Shown piece by piece: positions 47,642 to 56,667 of a stretch of DNA of 64,000 bases; the stretch's first letter is position 1; every line of letters begins with the position of its first letter. Below the pieces are notes generated by a model, which worked only from the letters and a program-made list of their open reading frames with translations, was not told where the DNA came from and searched no databases. The position numbers and the translations under genes are program-made. This DNA comes from Streptomyces fumigatiscleroticus (GTDB lineage Bacteria; Actinomycetota; Actinomycetes; Streptomycetales; Streptomycetaceae): contig NZ_BMQF01000020.1 of NCBI RefSeq assembly GCF_014647975.1, forward strand, positions 62,001 through 126,000, given 5' to 3'.

Positions 47642-47920
47642 CACGTCCCCCACAAACCGTGCCCCCGTCGGTATGCCGCCGGGCCGTCACCCGCCGGCTG
47701 CCTTGGTCCAACCGCTGTACCGCGGACCGGAGTTGCAAGGTGCGCGAAGCAGCTGTCCGTAGGTCGCACCGAGGGCATCGTACCTGCGGTGGTGTCGCCT
47801 CCGAAGGGTGCCGCACGGGCCGTTTGGCGAGGTAGGAGCAGTGGGCGAGGGGCCGGAACGGTGACCGAGGGTGAGCGTCCGGGGGCCGCGCGGCGGCCGG
47901 AAAACCTGATGAGGGCAGAA

Positions 47921-47958
47921 CGAAGCCCCCGATCACGGGGGAACAACCGGGGGCTTCG
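47921..47958 (-). terminator. Hairpin downstream of kinase gene with alternative pairing
   Basis: CGAAGCCCCC (47921-47930) pairs perfectly with GGGGGCTTCG (47949-47958). The same CCCCC can instead pair with GGGGG at 47937-47941. On the minus strand the long form is followed by TTCTG, fitting a terminator of the kinase gene. Confidence 0.5.
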
Positions 47959-48010
47959 CGTCTGTCGGCGGCTTCGAATGGCCGCACATTGAGAACGTAA
48001 GTCCTGTACG

Positions 48011-48037
48011 GCCCCTCGGTCAAGCCGAGTTGGGGGC
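48011..48037 (-). terminator. Bulged hairpin just after kinase gene
   Basis: CTCGG/CCGAG inner stem (48015-48019 with 48025-48029) extended by a G/C stem after a small bulge; 37 bases beyond the minus-strand kinase stop. Confidence 0.4.
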
Positions 48038-48073
48038 TCTGGCGCAAGTTGCACCGCAAGGGTCTTCACAAGT

Positions 48074-48838
48074 TCAGCACATCGCGGACGGTCCATCACT
48101 CTGCGTGAGGAACTGGTCCGGTCCAGAAGCCCCAGCAGGGCCCGGAAGAACCTCGTATCCCTTCTCGCACTGCCGTACCAGGAGGTCCGCGAATGGCCGG
48201 GACGGATCGCCGGTGAAATGCCGGCGCTCCGCCTTCACCCACTCGGCCCAGAACTCGCGCTGCTCCGCTCCGTCCCGCGACCGCCCGCGCTCCCATGCCT
48301 CCTCGCGCTCCAGCTCCATCCAGAGCAGCAGCGCCAGATGCGGACGCAGCGCCCGGCGGCCCGCGCCGACGCCCTCGACGAGCACCACGGGGGCGGGCGG
48401 CAGCGCCCGGGACGGCCCGAAGCGCCGGGCCCGCCAGTCGTAGGGGGAGTACAGGGCGGTCCCGCCCCGGCCGAGGGGCTCGATCACCTGGCGCAGCAGC
48501 CGGCCGGTCCAGCCGAACAGCTCGTCGTGCGTGGCGATGTCGTCGAGGTGGAGCACCGGCGCCCCGCCCAGCGCCCCGGCCAGCAGCCCGGTGAACGTGG
48601 TCTTGCCGGAGCCGGCGTGCCCGTCGACGCCGATCAGGCGGACCGGGCCGCAGGAGGGAGGAAGGCGGCGGAGCCGGGCGGCGAGGTCGTGAATGACTGG
48701 TCCTGGGGGTACGGGAGGCGGATCGGTTCTCGCGCAGCACTCTAGGCCAGGCCCTGTCGTCGAATTCCCGCCCTCCGGACGGACGCCGGGAATTCGACAG
48801 GGCCTGGTGCGGGCCGTGCGGCGGCGGACGGCGGCCAC
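48074..48838 (-). CDS. P-loop kinase, uridine-kinase-like
   Basis: A P-loop NTPase with Walker A IGVDGHAGSGKTTF and VLHLDDIATHDELFGW, as in uridine/phosphoribulokinase-type enzymes; substrate unknown. The start is unresolved. The only in-frame standard start is GTG 48838, but that adds about 48 residues translated from a large palindrome (48747-48807). The conserved part begins near HDLAARLRRLPP (about 48691), where only an ATT codon (48694) is available. Coordinates given are the maximal frame. Confidence 0.75.
   Translation of the reverse strand: MAAVRRRTARTRPCRIPGVRPEGGNSTTGPGLECCARTDPPPVPPGPVIHDLAARLRRLPPSCGPVRLIGVDGHAGSGKTTFTGLLAGALGGAPVLHLDDIATHDELFGWTGRLLRQVIEPLGRGGTALYSPYDWRARRFGPSRALPPAPVVLVEGVGAGRRALRPHLALLLWMELEREEAWERGRSRDGAEQREFWAEWVKAERRHFTGDPSRPFADLLVRQCEKGYEVLPGPAGASGPDQFLTQSDGPSAMC
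48747..48807. repeat. Long palindrome with 21-bp arms
   Basis: The arm at 48747-48770 pairs with 48787-48807 over 21 bp with one 3-base bulge and a 16-base loop. The arms read CCAGGCCCTGTC and GAATTCCCG. It lies over the 5' end of the kinase frame and upstream of the C39 gene. It could be a REP/MITE-like element or a strong hairpin in the kinase leader. Confidence 0.8.
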
Positions 48839-48998
48839 CGGCCGGTCCCGCCCCCTGTCGCACCAGTGGTCGGGACCAATATTGGTGGGCGCGGCATCAG
48901 GCGAAGTGCTGGCAGGACCGGTCGCCTCCGTTCATAGTTGGCGCACAACCATGCAACGGACCTGCCCCGACTCGGACACACCTGGGGGTTCCCCGCCC

Positions 48999-50360
48999 AT
49001 GAGCAGAGCCGAACAGCCGTCCCGCAGAACCGTTCTGGCCGCAGCGGTCGCCGCCGCGATGGCGAGCGGCGCGGTCCCGGCGGCCGCCGCCACCGGGAGC
49101 GACGCCGCGGCGGCCGGCCGGGCCCCGGCCCGTCCCGTCGACAACCGCGCCTGGACCACCTACAGCGACTGGCGCAGCGGCACCGCGCAGGGTGCCCGTG
49201 CCGTCGCGGGCGCCCGGCCCGGCCTGGTGATCGGCGAACCGGCGGGCACCACCGACTACACCGACCCGCACACCGGCTCCACCGCCACCTGGGAGTACGC
49301 GACCTGGACCTCCCCCGTCCACCGGCTCACCGTCCCCGCCACGGAGGTGATCGCCTCCTGGAACGCGCACACCCCGGACGGCACCTGGCTCCAGGTCGAG
49401 CTCCGGGGCACGTACTCGGACGGCACGGACACACCCTGGTACGTGATGGCCCGCTGGGCGGCCGGCGACAAGGACATCCGGCGGACCTCGGTCGACGGCC
49501 AGGGCGACGGCAGAAGCAGCGTCTGGACCGACACCCTCTCCGTCGACGACGCCTCCACCGGCCTGCGCCTGGTCTCCTACCGGCTGCGGCTGACCCTCCA
49601 CCGCAAGCCGGGCACCGGCCTCACACCCACCGTGTGGCGGCTGGGCGCGATGGGCTCCGACGTCCCCGACCGCTTCACCGTCCCGGCCTCCACCCCCCGT
49701 CTGGCCCGGGAGCTGACCGTCCCGCGCTACTCGCAGGAGATCCACAAGGGCCAGTACCCGGAGTACGACAACGGCGGCGAGGCCTGGTGCAGCCCCACCT
49801 CCTCGCAGATGATCATCGAGTACTGGGGCGGCCGGCTCACCGACGAGCAGCTCGCCTGGGTCGACCCCTCCTATGCCGACCCGCAGGTGTGCCACGCGGC
49901 CCGTCACACCTACGACCACCAGTACGCCGGCTGCGGCAACTGGCCCTTCAACGCCGCCTACGCGGGCACCTTCGACGGCATCCAGGGTGTGGTGACCCGG
50001 CTCGGCTCGCTCACCGACCTGGAGACGCTGATCGCGGCCGGCATCCCGGCCATCACCTCCCAGTCCTTCCTGGCCCAGGAGCTGACCGGAGCCGGGTACG
50101 GCACCGCCGGACACCTGATGACCGTGATCGGCTTCACCGCCGGGGGCGACGTGATCGCCAACGACCCCAACTCGCCGACCGACGAGGCGGTGCGGCGCGT
50201 CTACAAGCGGCGCGAGTGGGAGAACATCTGGCTGCGCACCAAGCGGTACAACGCCTCCGGCAAGGTCGTCTCCGGCACCGGCGGCGTCTGCTACCTGTAC
50301 TTCCCGGTGCGTCCGACGCCGCGCCAGTGCATGGCGCTGGCCGCGGTGGGCGTGCGCTGA
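48999..50360 (+). CDS. Tat-exported C39-like peptidase-fold protein
   Basis: A 453-aa secreted protein. The N-terminus has a twin-arginine signal (SRRTVLAAAVAAAMASGAVP, cleavage likely after AAAA near residue 35). The C-terminal half has a C39-type papain-like domain with the Cys in NGGEAWCSPTSSQMIIEYWG and the His in GHLMTVIGFTAGGDVIANDP. The middle is a beta-rich domain. Probably an extracellular cysteine peptidase or related hydrolase. ATG 48999 is preferred; ATG 48951 is in frame. Confidence 0.88.
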   Translation: MSRAEQPSRRTVLAAAVAAAMASGAVPAAAATGSDAAAAGRAPARPVDNRAWTTYSDWRSGTAQGARAVAGARPGLVIGEPAGTTDYTDPHTGSTATWEYATWTSPVHRLTVPATEVIASWNAHTPDGTWLQVELRGTYSDGTDTPWYVMARWAAGDKDIRRTSVDGQGDGRSSVWTDTLSVDDASTGLRLVSYRLRLTLHRKPGTGLTPTVWRLGAMGSDVPDRFTVPASTPRLARELTVPRYSQEIHKGQYPEYDNGGEAWCSPTSSQMIIEYWGGRLTDEQLAWVDPSYADPQVCHAARHTYDHQYAGCGNWPFNAAYAGTFDGIQGVVTRLGSLTDLETLIAAGIPAITSQSFLAQELTGAGYGTAGHLMTVIGFTAGGDVIANDPNSPTDEAVRRVYKRREWENIWLRTKRYNASGKVVSGTGGVCYLYFPVRPTPRQCMALAAVGVR

Positions 50361-50511
50361 GCTTCCGCGACGACGGCCCGGCGGCCCCCGGCACGACCGG
50401 GGGCCGCCGCCGTGTGACCAAGCTCTCGGCCGCAAAAGCCCTCGTCGGTGGCAAGGTGGACAAGTCGGTGAGGCGAATTCCGCCCAGCACTTCACAGATC
50501 AGCGAGAAGCC

Positions 50512-50652
50512 ATGACCGCACAGTCAGCCACCGCCGCCCGTGTCCGTACCGGCGGTCCCAAGGACGACGGCCCGAAGATCGTCGAGCACGCCATGGGCTG
50601 GGTCCTCGTCATGGTGATCGCCATGCTCGTGACCCAGCTCGGTCTGCTGTGA
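50512..50652 (+). CDS. 46-aa single-span membrane protein
   Basis: A small gene with ATG at 50512. The product starts MTAQSATAARVRTGGPKDDG, continues PKIVEHAMGW and ends in a hydrophobic segment VLVMVIAMLVTQLGLL at the C-terminus. Charged N-terminus and a single C-terminal span indicate a tail-anchored membrane protein. GCGAGAAG precedes the ATG. No function is known. It lies between the C39 gene and tetR, on the same strand. Confidence 0.7.
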   Translation: MTAQSATAARVRTGGPKDDGPKIVEHAMGWVLVMVIAMLVTQLGLL

Positions 50653-50735
50653 CCTGAGACACGTGTGACCTGACCCACCTCCCGAGCTGCCATACTGCGG
50701 ATGTTTCCGGCCGCTCGTCGAGACCAGGGTCGACC

Positions 50736-51392
50736 TTGCCTATCAGTCAACAACGCGGTGTCCGTCCGGGGGTGCGCGGAACCGAGCGCTCGCTGGCCCG
50801 CCGCACCGAACTCCTCGCCATCGGGCGCAGGCTGTTCGCCGACACGTCCTACGACGCCCTGTCGATGGACGACATCGCCCGGCAGGCGCAGGTCGCCAAG
50901 GGCCTGATCTACTACTACTTCCGGTCCAAGCGCGGCTACTACCTGGCGATCGTTGAGGACTCCGTCGCCGATCTCGTCACCCTGGCGGCGGGCGGCCTGG
51001 ACCTGCCCCCGGTGGCCCGGGTGCACCGCACCATCGACGGCTATCTGCGCTACGCCGAGCAGAACCAGGCCGCGTACCGCACGATCGTCAGCGGCGGCGT
51101 GGGCTTCGACACCGAGGTGCACGCCATCCGGGACGGGGTGCGGGAGACGATCGTCGCGACCATCGCCGAGGGGGCGTACGGCCACAGCGAGATCGCGCCG
51201 CTGGCCCGGATGGCCCTGCTGTCCTGGGTGTGCAGCGCCGAGGGCGCCACCCTGGAGTGGATCGGCCGCCCGGAGCTGCCCCGCGAGACCATGCGCGAAC
51301 TGCTGGTCAGGACGCTGGGCGGCACCCTGCGTGCCATCGAGGAGATGGACCCCGCCCACCCGGCGCCGGCCCCCGCCCGCCGGAACGGCTGA
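50736..51392 (+). CDS. TetR-family regulator
   Basis: A 218-aa repressor-type regulator. The HTH is at about residues 26-65 (LFADTSYDALSMDDIARQAQ; VAKGLIYYYFRSKRGYYLAI). The C-terminal ligand domain is typical in length. Start TTG 50736 or GTG 50772 (VRGTERSLARRTELL), where the conserved part begins. Downstream on the same strand is an acyl-CoA dehydrogenase, so an acyl-CoA ligand is plausible. Confidence 0.9.
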   Translation: MPISQQRGVRPGVRGTERSLARRTELLAIGRRLFADTSYDALSMDDIARQAQVAKGLIYYYFRSKRGYYLAIVEDSVADLVTLAAGGLDLPPVARVHRTIDGYLRYAEQNQAAYRTIVSGGVGFDTEVHAIRDGVRETIVATIAEGAYGHSEIAPLARMALLSWVCSAEGATLEWIGRPELPRETMRELLVRTLGGTLRAIEEMDPAHPAPAPARRNG

Positions 51393-51422
51393 GGCCGAAG
51401 AGGCGGGAGTCCCGCGGCCCCC

Positions 51423-51452
51423 GCCCCGGTGGTGTCACGACACCGCCGGGGC
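51423..51452 (+). terminator. Terminator after tetR gene
   Basis: A 13-bp stem with one T-G pair (51423-51435 with 51440-51452) and a CACG loop, 30 bases after the tetR stop. Confidence 0.65.
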
Positions 51453-51754
51453 CGCGACTCCACCAGTAGCTGCCGCACTCGGCGTACGCGCCGCCGGCCA
51501 CCGCGCCGAGGACCGGACCGGTCGGTCACTGGTTCGGGCCAATTTTCGACGGCTCGAACATTACTTGAAGTAAGCGGTCGTTAACTGGTGACTCGATGCG
51601 TCCGATCGGGCATACTCACTGCGCACAGCCGCTGGTCAGCCACTTCCGAGACCCGGGAATGCAAGCATCGGCCAGGCCGCAGGACCCCGGCGGAGCCGCC
51701 CCCACCCAAGGCGCACGTCCGCCGATGTGCCCGAACAGGGAGGAGAGCGTCGCC

Positions 51755-52927
51755 ATGCCCGACCGCGCCCCGCAGCCGGTGGACCGTCAACTGCCCACGG
51801 ACGAGGCGCGGGATCTGATCTCGCTCGTCCGCGACATCGCCGGCCGCGAGATCGCCCCGAAGGCGGCCGGGGAGGAGGACGCCGCGCACTTCCCGCGCGA
51901 GGTCTTCACCCTTCTGTCGGACGCGGGCCTGCTCGGCCTGCCCTACGACTCCGAGTACGGCGGCGGCGACCAGCCCTACGAGGTCTACCTCCAGGTCCTG
52001 GAGGAACTCGCCGCGGCCCGCCTCACCGTCGGCCTCGGCGTCAGCGTGCACACCCTGGCCTGCTACGCGCTCGCCGCCCACGGCGCCAAGCAGCAGCAGG
52101 TCGAGCACCTGCCCGCCATGCTCGGCGGCGGGCTGCTCGGCGCCTACTGCCTCTCCGAGCCGTCCTCCGGCTCGGACGCCGCCTCCCTGCGCACCCGCGC
52201 GGTCCGCGACGGCGACGGCTGGATCCTCACCGGCACCAAGGCGTGGATCACGCACGGCGGGATCGCCGACTTCTACACCGTCATGGCCCGCACCGGCGAG
52301 GAGGGCCCGCGCGGGATCACCGCCTTCCTGGTGCCCGGCGACGCCGAGGGCCTGAGCGCCGCCGCGCCGGAGAGGAAGATGGGCCTGAAGGGCTCGCCCA
52401 CCGCCCAGGTCCACCTCGACGGCGTGCGGGTCGGCGACGACCGGCGCATCGGGGAGGAGGGGCAGGGCTTCGCCATCGCCCTGTCCGCGCTGGACTCCGG
52501 GCGGCTCGGCATCGCGGCCTGCGCGATCGGCCTGGCCCAGGCGGCACTGGACGAAGCGGTGGCGTACGTCACCGGGCGGCAGCAGTTCGGGCGGCCGGTC
52601 TCCGACTTCCAGGGGCTGCGGTTCATGCTCGCCGACATGGCGACCCAGATCGAGGCCGGCCGCGCGCTGTATCTGGCGGCGGCCCGGCTGCGGGACGCGG
52701 GACGGCCGTTCGCACCCCAGGCGGCCATGGCCAAACTGCACTGCACCGACGCGGCGATGCGGGTCACCACCGACGCCGTCCAGCTCCTCGGCGGCTACGG
52801 CTACACCGCGGACTTCCCGGTCGAGCGCTACATGCGCGAGGCCAAGGTGCTCCAGATCGTCGAGGGCACCAATCAGATCCAGCGGATGGTCATCGCCCGT
52901 CACCTCGCGGGTCCCGAGGGACGCTAA
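51755..52927 (+). CDS. Acyl-CoA dehydrogenase
   Basis: A 390-aa FAD enzyme that introduces the alpha-beta double bond in acyl-CoA. Signatures: AYCLSEPSSGSDAASLRTRA (FAD loop), GRQQFGRPVSDFQGLRFMLA and QLLGGYGYTADFPVERYMRE. The catalytic Glu region IVEGTNQIQRMVIARHL is present, matching short/medium-chain types. ATG 51755 with GGAGGAGA upstream. Substrate chain length cannot be told. Confidence 0.95.
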   Translation: MPDRAPQPVDRQLPTDEARDLISLVRDIAGREIAPKAAGEEDAAHFPREVFTLLSDAGLLGLPYDSEYGGGDQPYEVYLQVLEELAAARLTVGLGVSVHTLACYALAAHGAKQQQVEHLPAMLGGGLLGAYCLSEPSSGSDAASLRTRAVRDGDGWILTGTKAWITHGGIADFYTVMARTGEEGPRGITAFLVPGDAEGLSAAAPERKMGLKGSPTAQVHLDGVRVGDDRRIGEEGQGFAIALSALDSGRLGIAACAIGLAQAALDEAVAYVTGRQQFGRPVSDFQGLRFMLADMATQIEAGRALYLAAARLRDAGRPFAPQAAMAKLHCTDAAMRVTTDAVQLLGGYGYTADFPVERYMREAKVLQIVEGTNQIQRMVIARHLAGPEGR

Positions 52928-53135
52928 AACCGCCGCTGTCGTCCCAGGGCGCCGCGAGCCGGATCCACTCCGGGTCGTGGTGCCCGGGCAGGGTCCGGCC
53001 GCGGTCGGCCCAGGTGCGCAGCAGGTCACGGTAGATCGGCGTGTCCTGCGGCGGCGGTGCCGGCGGAACCGGTCCCGCGGGCACCGGCACGAAGAGCCGG
53101 CGCTGACGCCCGGTCGCCGAGTACGTGGGGGTCAT
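52890..53135 (-). CDS. Small conserved-looking protein, 81 aa
   Basis: An 81-aa frame with a proline-rich first half and a segment PIYRDLLRTWADRGRTLPGH followed by HDPEWIRLA that looks like real protein rather than a shadow. It overlaps the 3' end of the acyl-CoA dehydrogenase gene by 38 bases. No function can be given. There is no convincing ribosome-binding site, so the start or the gene itself may be wrong. Confidence 0.5.
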   Translation of the reverse strand: MTPTYSATGRQRRLFVPVPAGPVPPAPPPQDTPIYRDLLRTWADRGRTLPGHHDPEWIRLAAPWDDSGGFSVPRDPRGDGR

Positions 53136-53321
53136 ACCCGGGCAACGCGGCCAGGCGTGGACGGGTCACCGGCCCACGGATTCGGGCGTGAGTTCACGGG
53201 CGTCCGGCGTACCCCCCGTACAGGTGCCGCGCACACGGCACACGCGATCCGCACCACGGCGGTCTGCGAGCCGTGGTGCGGAGGGAAGCGCCGGAGGGGG
53301 CGCTGACCGGGCGGTGTGCCC

Positions 53322-53756
53322 TCAGGCGGCCTGGCGGCGCATGGCCGGCACGCGCATCGGACGCGAGCCCGGGCCGCCCACGTGGGAGAACGGCTGCGTC
53401 CGCCAGTCCAGCCCCTGAGGGAGCGTCAGAAGCAGGGCGGTGTCCTGCTCCTGGGGCGAGAAGGACTCGTCCGCGGGGCGCGCGTCGGCGGCCCGGCGGC
53501 CGGTGCCGGCGCAGACCGTGAGGCCGAACGGGTTCCACGGCGAGGCGCACAGCGCGTGCTCCGGCAGGACCTCCTCGTCCGCCAGCAGGGCGATGGGCTG
53601 CGCGCAGTCCGGGCAGATCACCCGGTACATCTCGAAGGTGTCGTATGCGTCGAACTCGTCGTCGTAGGCGTCGGGTTCGACACCCTCCGGCTCGGGCTCG
53701 ACCACCAGCTGCGGCCGCTTGGGTGCGGTACGACCAGGGCGCTTAAGACTCTGCAT
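53322..53756 (-). CDS. Streptomyces conserved protein with Cys pairs
   Basis: A 144-aa protein, ATG at 53756. The N-terminus is basic, then an acidic stretch (EPDAYDDEFDAYDTFEMYRV), then CPDCAQP and two more cysteines (EHALCASPW, LTVCAGT), which could form a zinc ribbon. The C-terminal part is uncharacterised. It is divergent from the second Lrp gene (271 bases apart). Function unknown. Confidence 0.85.
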   Translation of the reverse strand: MQSLKRPGRTAPKRPQLVVEPEPEGVEPDAYDDEFDAYDTFEMYRVICPDCAQPIALLADEEVLPEHALCASPWNPFGLTVCAGTGRRAADARPADESFSPQEQDTALLLTLPQGLDWRTQPFSHVGGPGSRPMRVPAMRRQAA

Positions 53757-54026
53757 GGGATTCTCCCCCTCGGGCTGGGCCGTGAAGGCGCTGCGGCCTC
53801 GACCACAGCAAGCACTTCCCGTCACCCCTGCGCGGTAATCACGAGAACATCACGGAGGCCGTTCGAGGGATGTGGCGTTCGTCACATGCCGCTCGCAGGT
53901 GCCCCGTGTGGCTGGTTTGTCCCCCCGGACCGGCTCACGGCGGGCTCTCGGCCACATCACGAACCGGGTATGACCTGGGCTGCTCAGGTACCGGAGGAGA
54001 TCGGACGCACTGTAGGTTCTTGCGCC

Positions 54027-54467
54027 ATGGAGGAGCTGGACCGACAGATCGTGCAGCTGCTCGTCAAGGACGGGCGGATGAGCTACACAGACCTGGGCAA
54101 GGCCACGGGCCTGTCCACGTCGGCCGTGCACCAGCGGGTGCGCCGGCTGGAACAGCGTGGCGTCATCCGCGGGTACGCCGCGGTCGTCGACCCCGAGGCC
54201 GTCGGGCTGCCGCTGACCGCCTTCATCTCGGTCAAACCCTTCGACCCCAGCGCCCCCGACGACATCGCCGACCGGCTGGCCGGCGTCCCGGAGATCGAGG
54301 CCTGCCACAGCGTCGCGGGTGACGAGAACTACATCCTCAAGGTGCGGGTGGCCACCCCGCACGAGCTGGAGGAGCTCCTCGCCCGGCTGCGCACCCTGGC
54401 GGGCGTGTCCACCCGTACCACGGTCGTGCTGTCGACGCCGTACGAGGCCCGGCCGCCGCGGATCTGA
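54027..54467 (+). CDS. Lrp/AsnC-family regulator (second)
   Basis: A 146-aa regulator with N-terminal HTH (ELDRQIVQLLVKDGRMSYTD; LSTSAVHQRVRRLEQRG) and a RAM domain with the ligand-site region HSVAGDENYILKVRV. The ATG at 54027 gives the canonical start; GGAGGAGAT lies about 35 bases upstream, too far to be its RBS, so translation may be leaderless or use a weak site. The next gene is an amidohydrolase. Confidence 0.93.
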   Translation: MEELDRQIVQLLVKDGRMSYTDLGKATGLSTSAVHQRVRRLEQRGVIRGYAAVVDPEAVGLPLTAFISVKPFDPSAPDDIADRLAGVPEIEACHSVAGDENYILKVRVATPHELEELLARLRTLAGVSTRTTVVLSTPYEARPPRI

Positions 54468-54545
54468 CCGGCCGGGCGGAAGGCGGGCGCGCGTCCGGCC
54501 CACCTGGCTGCCGGCCGGTCCGGACCAGGGGCGAGACTGGTGCCC

Positions 54546-56150
54546 ATGAGTGAGTCCAACGTCCCCTCCCGCACCGTCCTGCTCCGCCGCGGCGAGGTGC
54601 ACAGTCCCGCCGATCCCTTCGCCACGGCGATGGTCGTCGAGCGCGGCCAGGTCGCCTGGGTCGGCTCGGAGGGCGCCGCGGACGCCTTCGCGGACGGCGT
54701 GGACGAGGTCGTCGACCTGGACGGCGCCCTGGTCACCCCGGCCTTCACCGACGCGCACGTGCACACCACCTCCACCGGCCTGGCGCTCACCGGCCTCGAC
54801 CTGTCCCGCGCCTCTTCCCTGGCGGAGGCCCTGGCTCTGGTCCGCGACTTCGCCGCCGCCCGGCCGGGCGACCGGGTCCTGCTCGGCCACGGCTGGGACG
54901 CCTCCCGCTGGCCCGGCGGCCGGCCCCCGGCCCGAGCCGAGCTGGACGAGGCCACCGGCGGCCGTCCCCTCTATCTGAGCCGGATCGACGTCCACTCGGC
55001 GGTCGTCACCACGGCCCTGCTCGACCTGGTCCCCGGCCTCGCCGTCCAGGGGGACGGTCCGCTCACCCGCGACGCCCACCACGCCGTACGCGCCGCCGCG
55101 TACGCCGCCGTCACCCCGGCCCAGCGCGACGAGGCCCAGCGCGCGGCCCTCGCGCACGCCGCCTCCCTCGGCATCGGCACCGTCCACGAATGCGCGGGTC
55201 CCGAGATCTCCTCCGAGGACGACTTCACCGGCCTGCTGCGGCTGGCCGCCCAGGAGCCGGGCCCGCGGGTGATCGGCTACTGGGCCGAACGGGACGTCGA
55301 CAAGGCGCGCGAGCTGGGCGCGATCGGCGCCGCGGGCGATCTCTTCGTCGACGGCGCCCTGGGCTCGCACACCGCCTGCCTGCACGAGCCGTACGCCGAC
55401 GCCGCCCACACCGGCACCGCCTACCTGGACGCCGCGGCCGTCGCCGCCCATGTCGTCGCCTGCACGGAGGCGGGGCTGCAAGCGGGCTTCCACGCGATCG
55501 GCGACGCCGCGGTCACCGCGGTCGTCGAAGGCGTGCGCGCCGCCGCCGGGAAGGTCGGCCTCGCCCGCGTCCGCGCCGCCCGCCACCGAGTGGAACACGC
55601 CGAAATGCTCACCCCCGAGACCGTCGCCGCCTTCGCCGAACTCGGCCTGACGGCCTCGGTCCAGCCGGCCTTCGACGCGCTGTGGGGCGGCGACGACGGC
55701 ATGTACGCCCAGCGTCTGGGCGCCGGGCGGGCCCGCACCCTGAACCCCTTCGCGGCCCTGCTCAGGGCGGGTGTCCCGCTGGCCTTCGGGTCGGACAGCC
55801 CGGTCACGCCGCTGGATCCCTGGGGCACGGTGCGGGCCGCGGCCTTCCACCGGACGCCGGAGCACCGTGTGTCCGTACGCGCGGCGTTCACCGCGCACAC
55901 GCGCGGCGGCTGGCGGGCGATCGGCCGCGACGACGCCGGTGTCCTGGTGCCGGGCGCGCCCGCGGACTACGCCGTGTGGCGCACCGGTGACCTGGTGGTT
56001 CAGGCCCCGGACGACCGGGTCGCCCGCTGGTCGACCGACCCCCGCTCCGGCACCCCCGGCCTGCCCGATCTGACGCCGGGCGGCGACCTTCCCGTCTGTC
56101 TGCGTACGGTGGTGGGCGGACGGACGATCTTCGTACGCCCGGGCGAGTGA
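54546..56150 (+). CDS. Amidohydrolase (YtcJ-like, amidohydrolase_3)
   Basis: A 534-aa metal-dependent hydrolase. Metal ligands are in VTPAFTDAHVHTTSTG (HxH near residue 72) and in FHAIGDAAV and HRVEHAEM; the terminal Asp is in AFGSDSPVTPLDPWG. Family members hydrolyse amides or related N-substituted compounds. ATG 54546 is preferred over GTG 54540. It follows an Lrp regulator by 78 bases; a functional link is possible but not shown. Confidence 0.9.
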   Translation: MSESNVPSRTVLLRRGEVHSPADPFATAMVVERGQVAWVGSEGAADAFADGVDEVVDLDGALVTPAFTDAHVHTTSTGLALTGLDLSRASSLAEALALVRDFAAARPGDRVLLGHGWDASRWPGGRPPARAELDEATGGRPLYLSRIDVHSAVVTTALLDLVPGLAVQGDGPLTRDAHHAVRAAAYAAVTPAQRDEAQRAALAHAASLGIGTVHECAGPEISSEDDFTGLLRLAAQEPGPRVIGYWAERDVDKARELGAIGAAGDLFVDGALGSHTACLHEPYADAAHTGTAYLDAAAVAAHVVACTEAGLQAGFHAIGDAAVTAVVEGVRAAAGKVGLARVRAARHRVEHAEMLTPETVAAFAELGLTASVQPAFDALWGGDDGMYAQRLGAGRARTLNPFAALLRAGVPLAFGSDSPVTPLDPWGTVRAAAFHRTPEHRVSVRAAFTAHTRGGWRAIGRDDAGVLVPGAPADYAVWRTGDLVVQAPDDRVARWSTDPRSGTPGLPDLTPGGDLPVCLRTVVGGRTIFVRPGE

Positions 56151-56160
56151 TCTCGGCCAT

Positions 56161-56189
56161 GCGGGCGGCGGGGCCGGTCCGCCGCCCGC
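56161..56189 (+). terminator. Terminator after amidohydrolase gene
   Basis: Perfect 11-bp G/C stem (56161-56171 with 56179-56189) with a 7-base loop, 11 bases after the stop. Confidence 0.7.
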
Positions 56190-56259
56190 GTCGCGGCGTC
56201 ACCTGGGCATCCTCGCGCTGACCAGCGCTTTGCTGGAAAAGGTGCAGATCGGACGGCTG

Positions 56260-56290
56260 TTGACAGGCGGCGGCAGGGGGCCGGTAGGTT
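56260..56290 (+). promoter_or_regulatory. Promoter with consensus -35 box
   Basis: TTGACA (56260-56265) and TAGGTT (56285-56290), 19 bases apart. It would give ppm1 a leader of nearly 400 nt. No convincing reading frame or known RNA family was recognised in the 543-base gap, which otherwise holds the amidohydrolase terminator and an inverted repeat at 56648-56667. Confidence 0.5.
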
Positions 56291-56647
56291 CGGCCGAGTC
56301 CACCACCGGACGCCCGACCGGGGAACCTCCGCGAACCGTCGCGGCGCCGCTGGGTCAGGGACGGTGTGCCGTACCGGGGCACCGCCACTGGGAGCCAGGC
56401 TCAGCGCCCGCGCCAGCGACGAGGGAACGTTCCGGCCGGTCGGGAGGTGTGACCCGGGTGGGGCCCGGGCGCTCAGTAGACAACGGTCTTCGGTCGATCC
56501 GCAGCCAGCGGATCCCGGGCCGGCCCGAAGGGCGCCGGGCCCCCATCCGCAGCGGACGCAGCGGACACAGGCCGGAAAACGCGTTCCTACCCAGGTTTTC
56601 CGGAAACGACACCACCATACGAACGTGCCGTCGCGTCGGCGCAGGCC

Positions 56648-56667
56648 GGGACCACTATGGTGGTCCC
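56648..56667. promoter_or_regulatory. Inverted repeat before ppm1
   Basis: GGGACCAC (56648-56655) and GTGGTCCC (56660-56667) are perfect inverted copies around TATG, ending 26 bases before the ppm1 GTG. It could be an operator over a -10 element (TATGGT) or an mRNA hairpin near the RBS. Confidence 0.5.

Larger units (their letters stand above)
47642..48073. other. Gene-free stretch with two hairpins
   Basis: 432 bases without a convincing gene. It contains the AAA gene promoter region and two hairpins near 47921-47958 and 48011-48037 behind the minus-strand kinase. No promoter could be assigned with confidence. Confidence 0.5.

Noticed and set aside
53125..53418. 97-codon plus-strand frame between 53.1 and 53.4 kb
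   Set aside because: Overlaps the 144-aa minus-strand gene, lacks a ribosome-binding site and shows no protein-like features; 53136-53321 holds nothing I can support.
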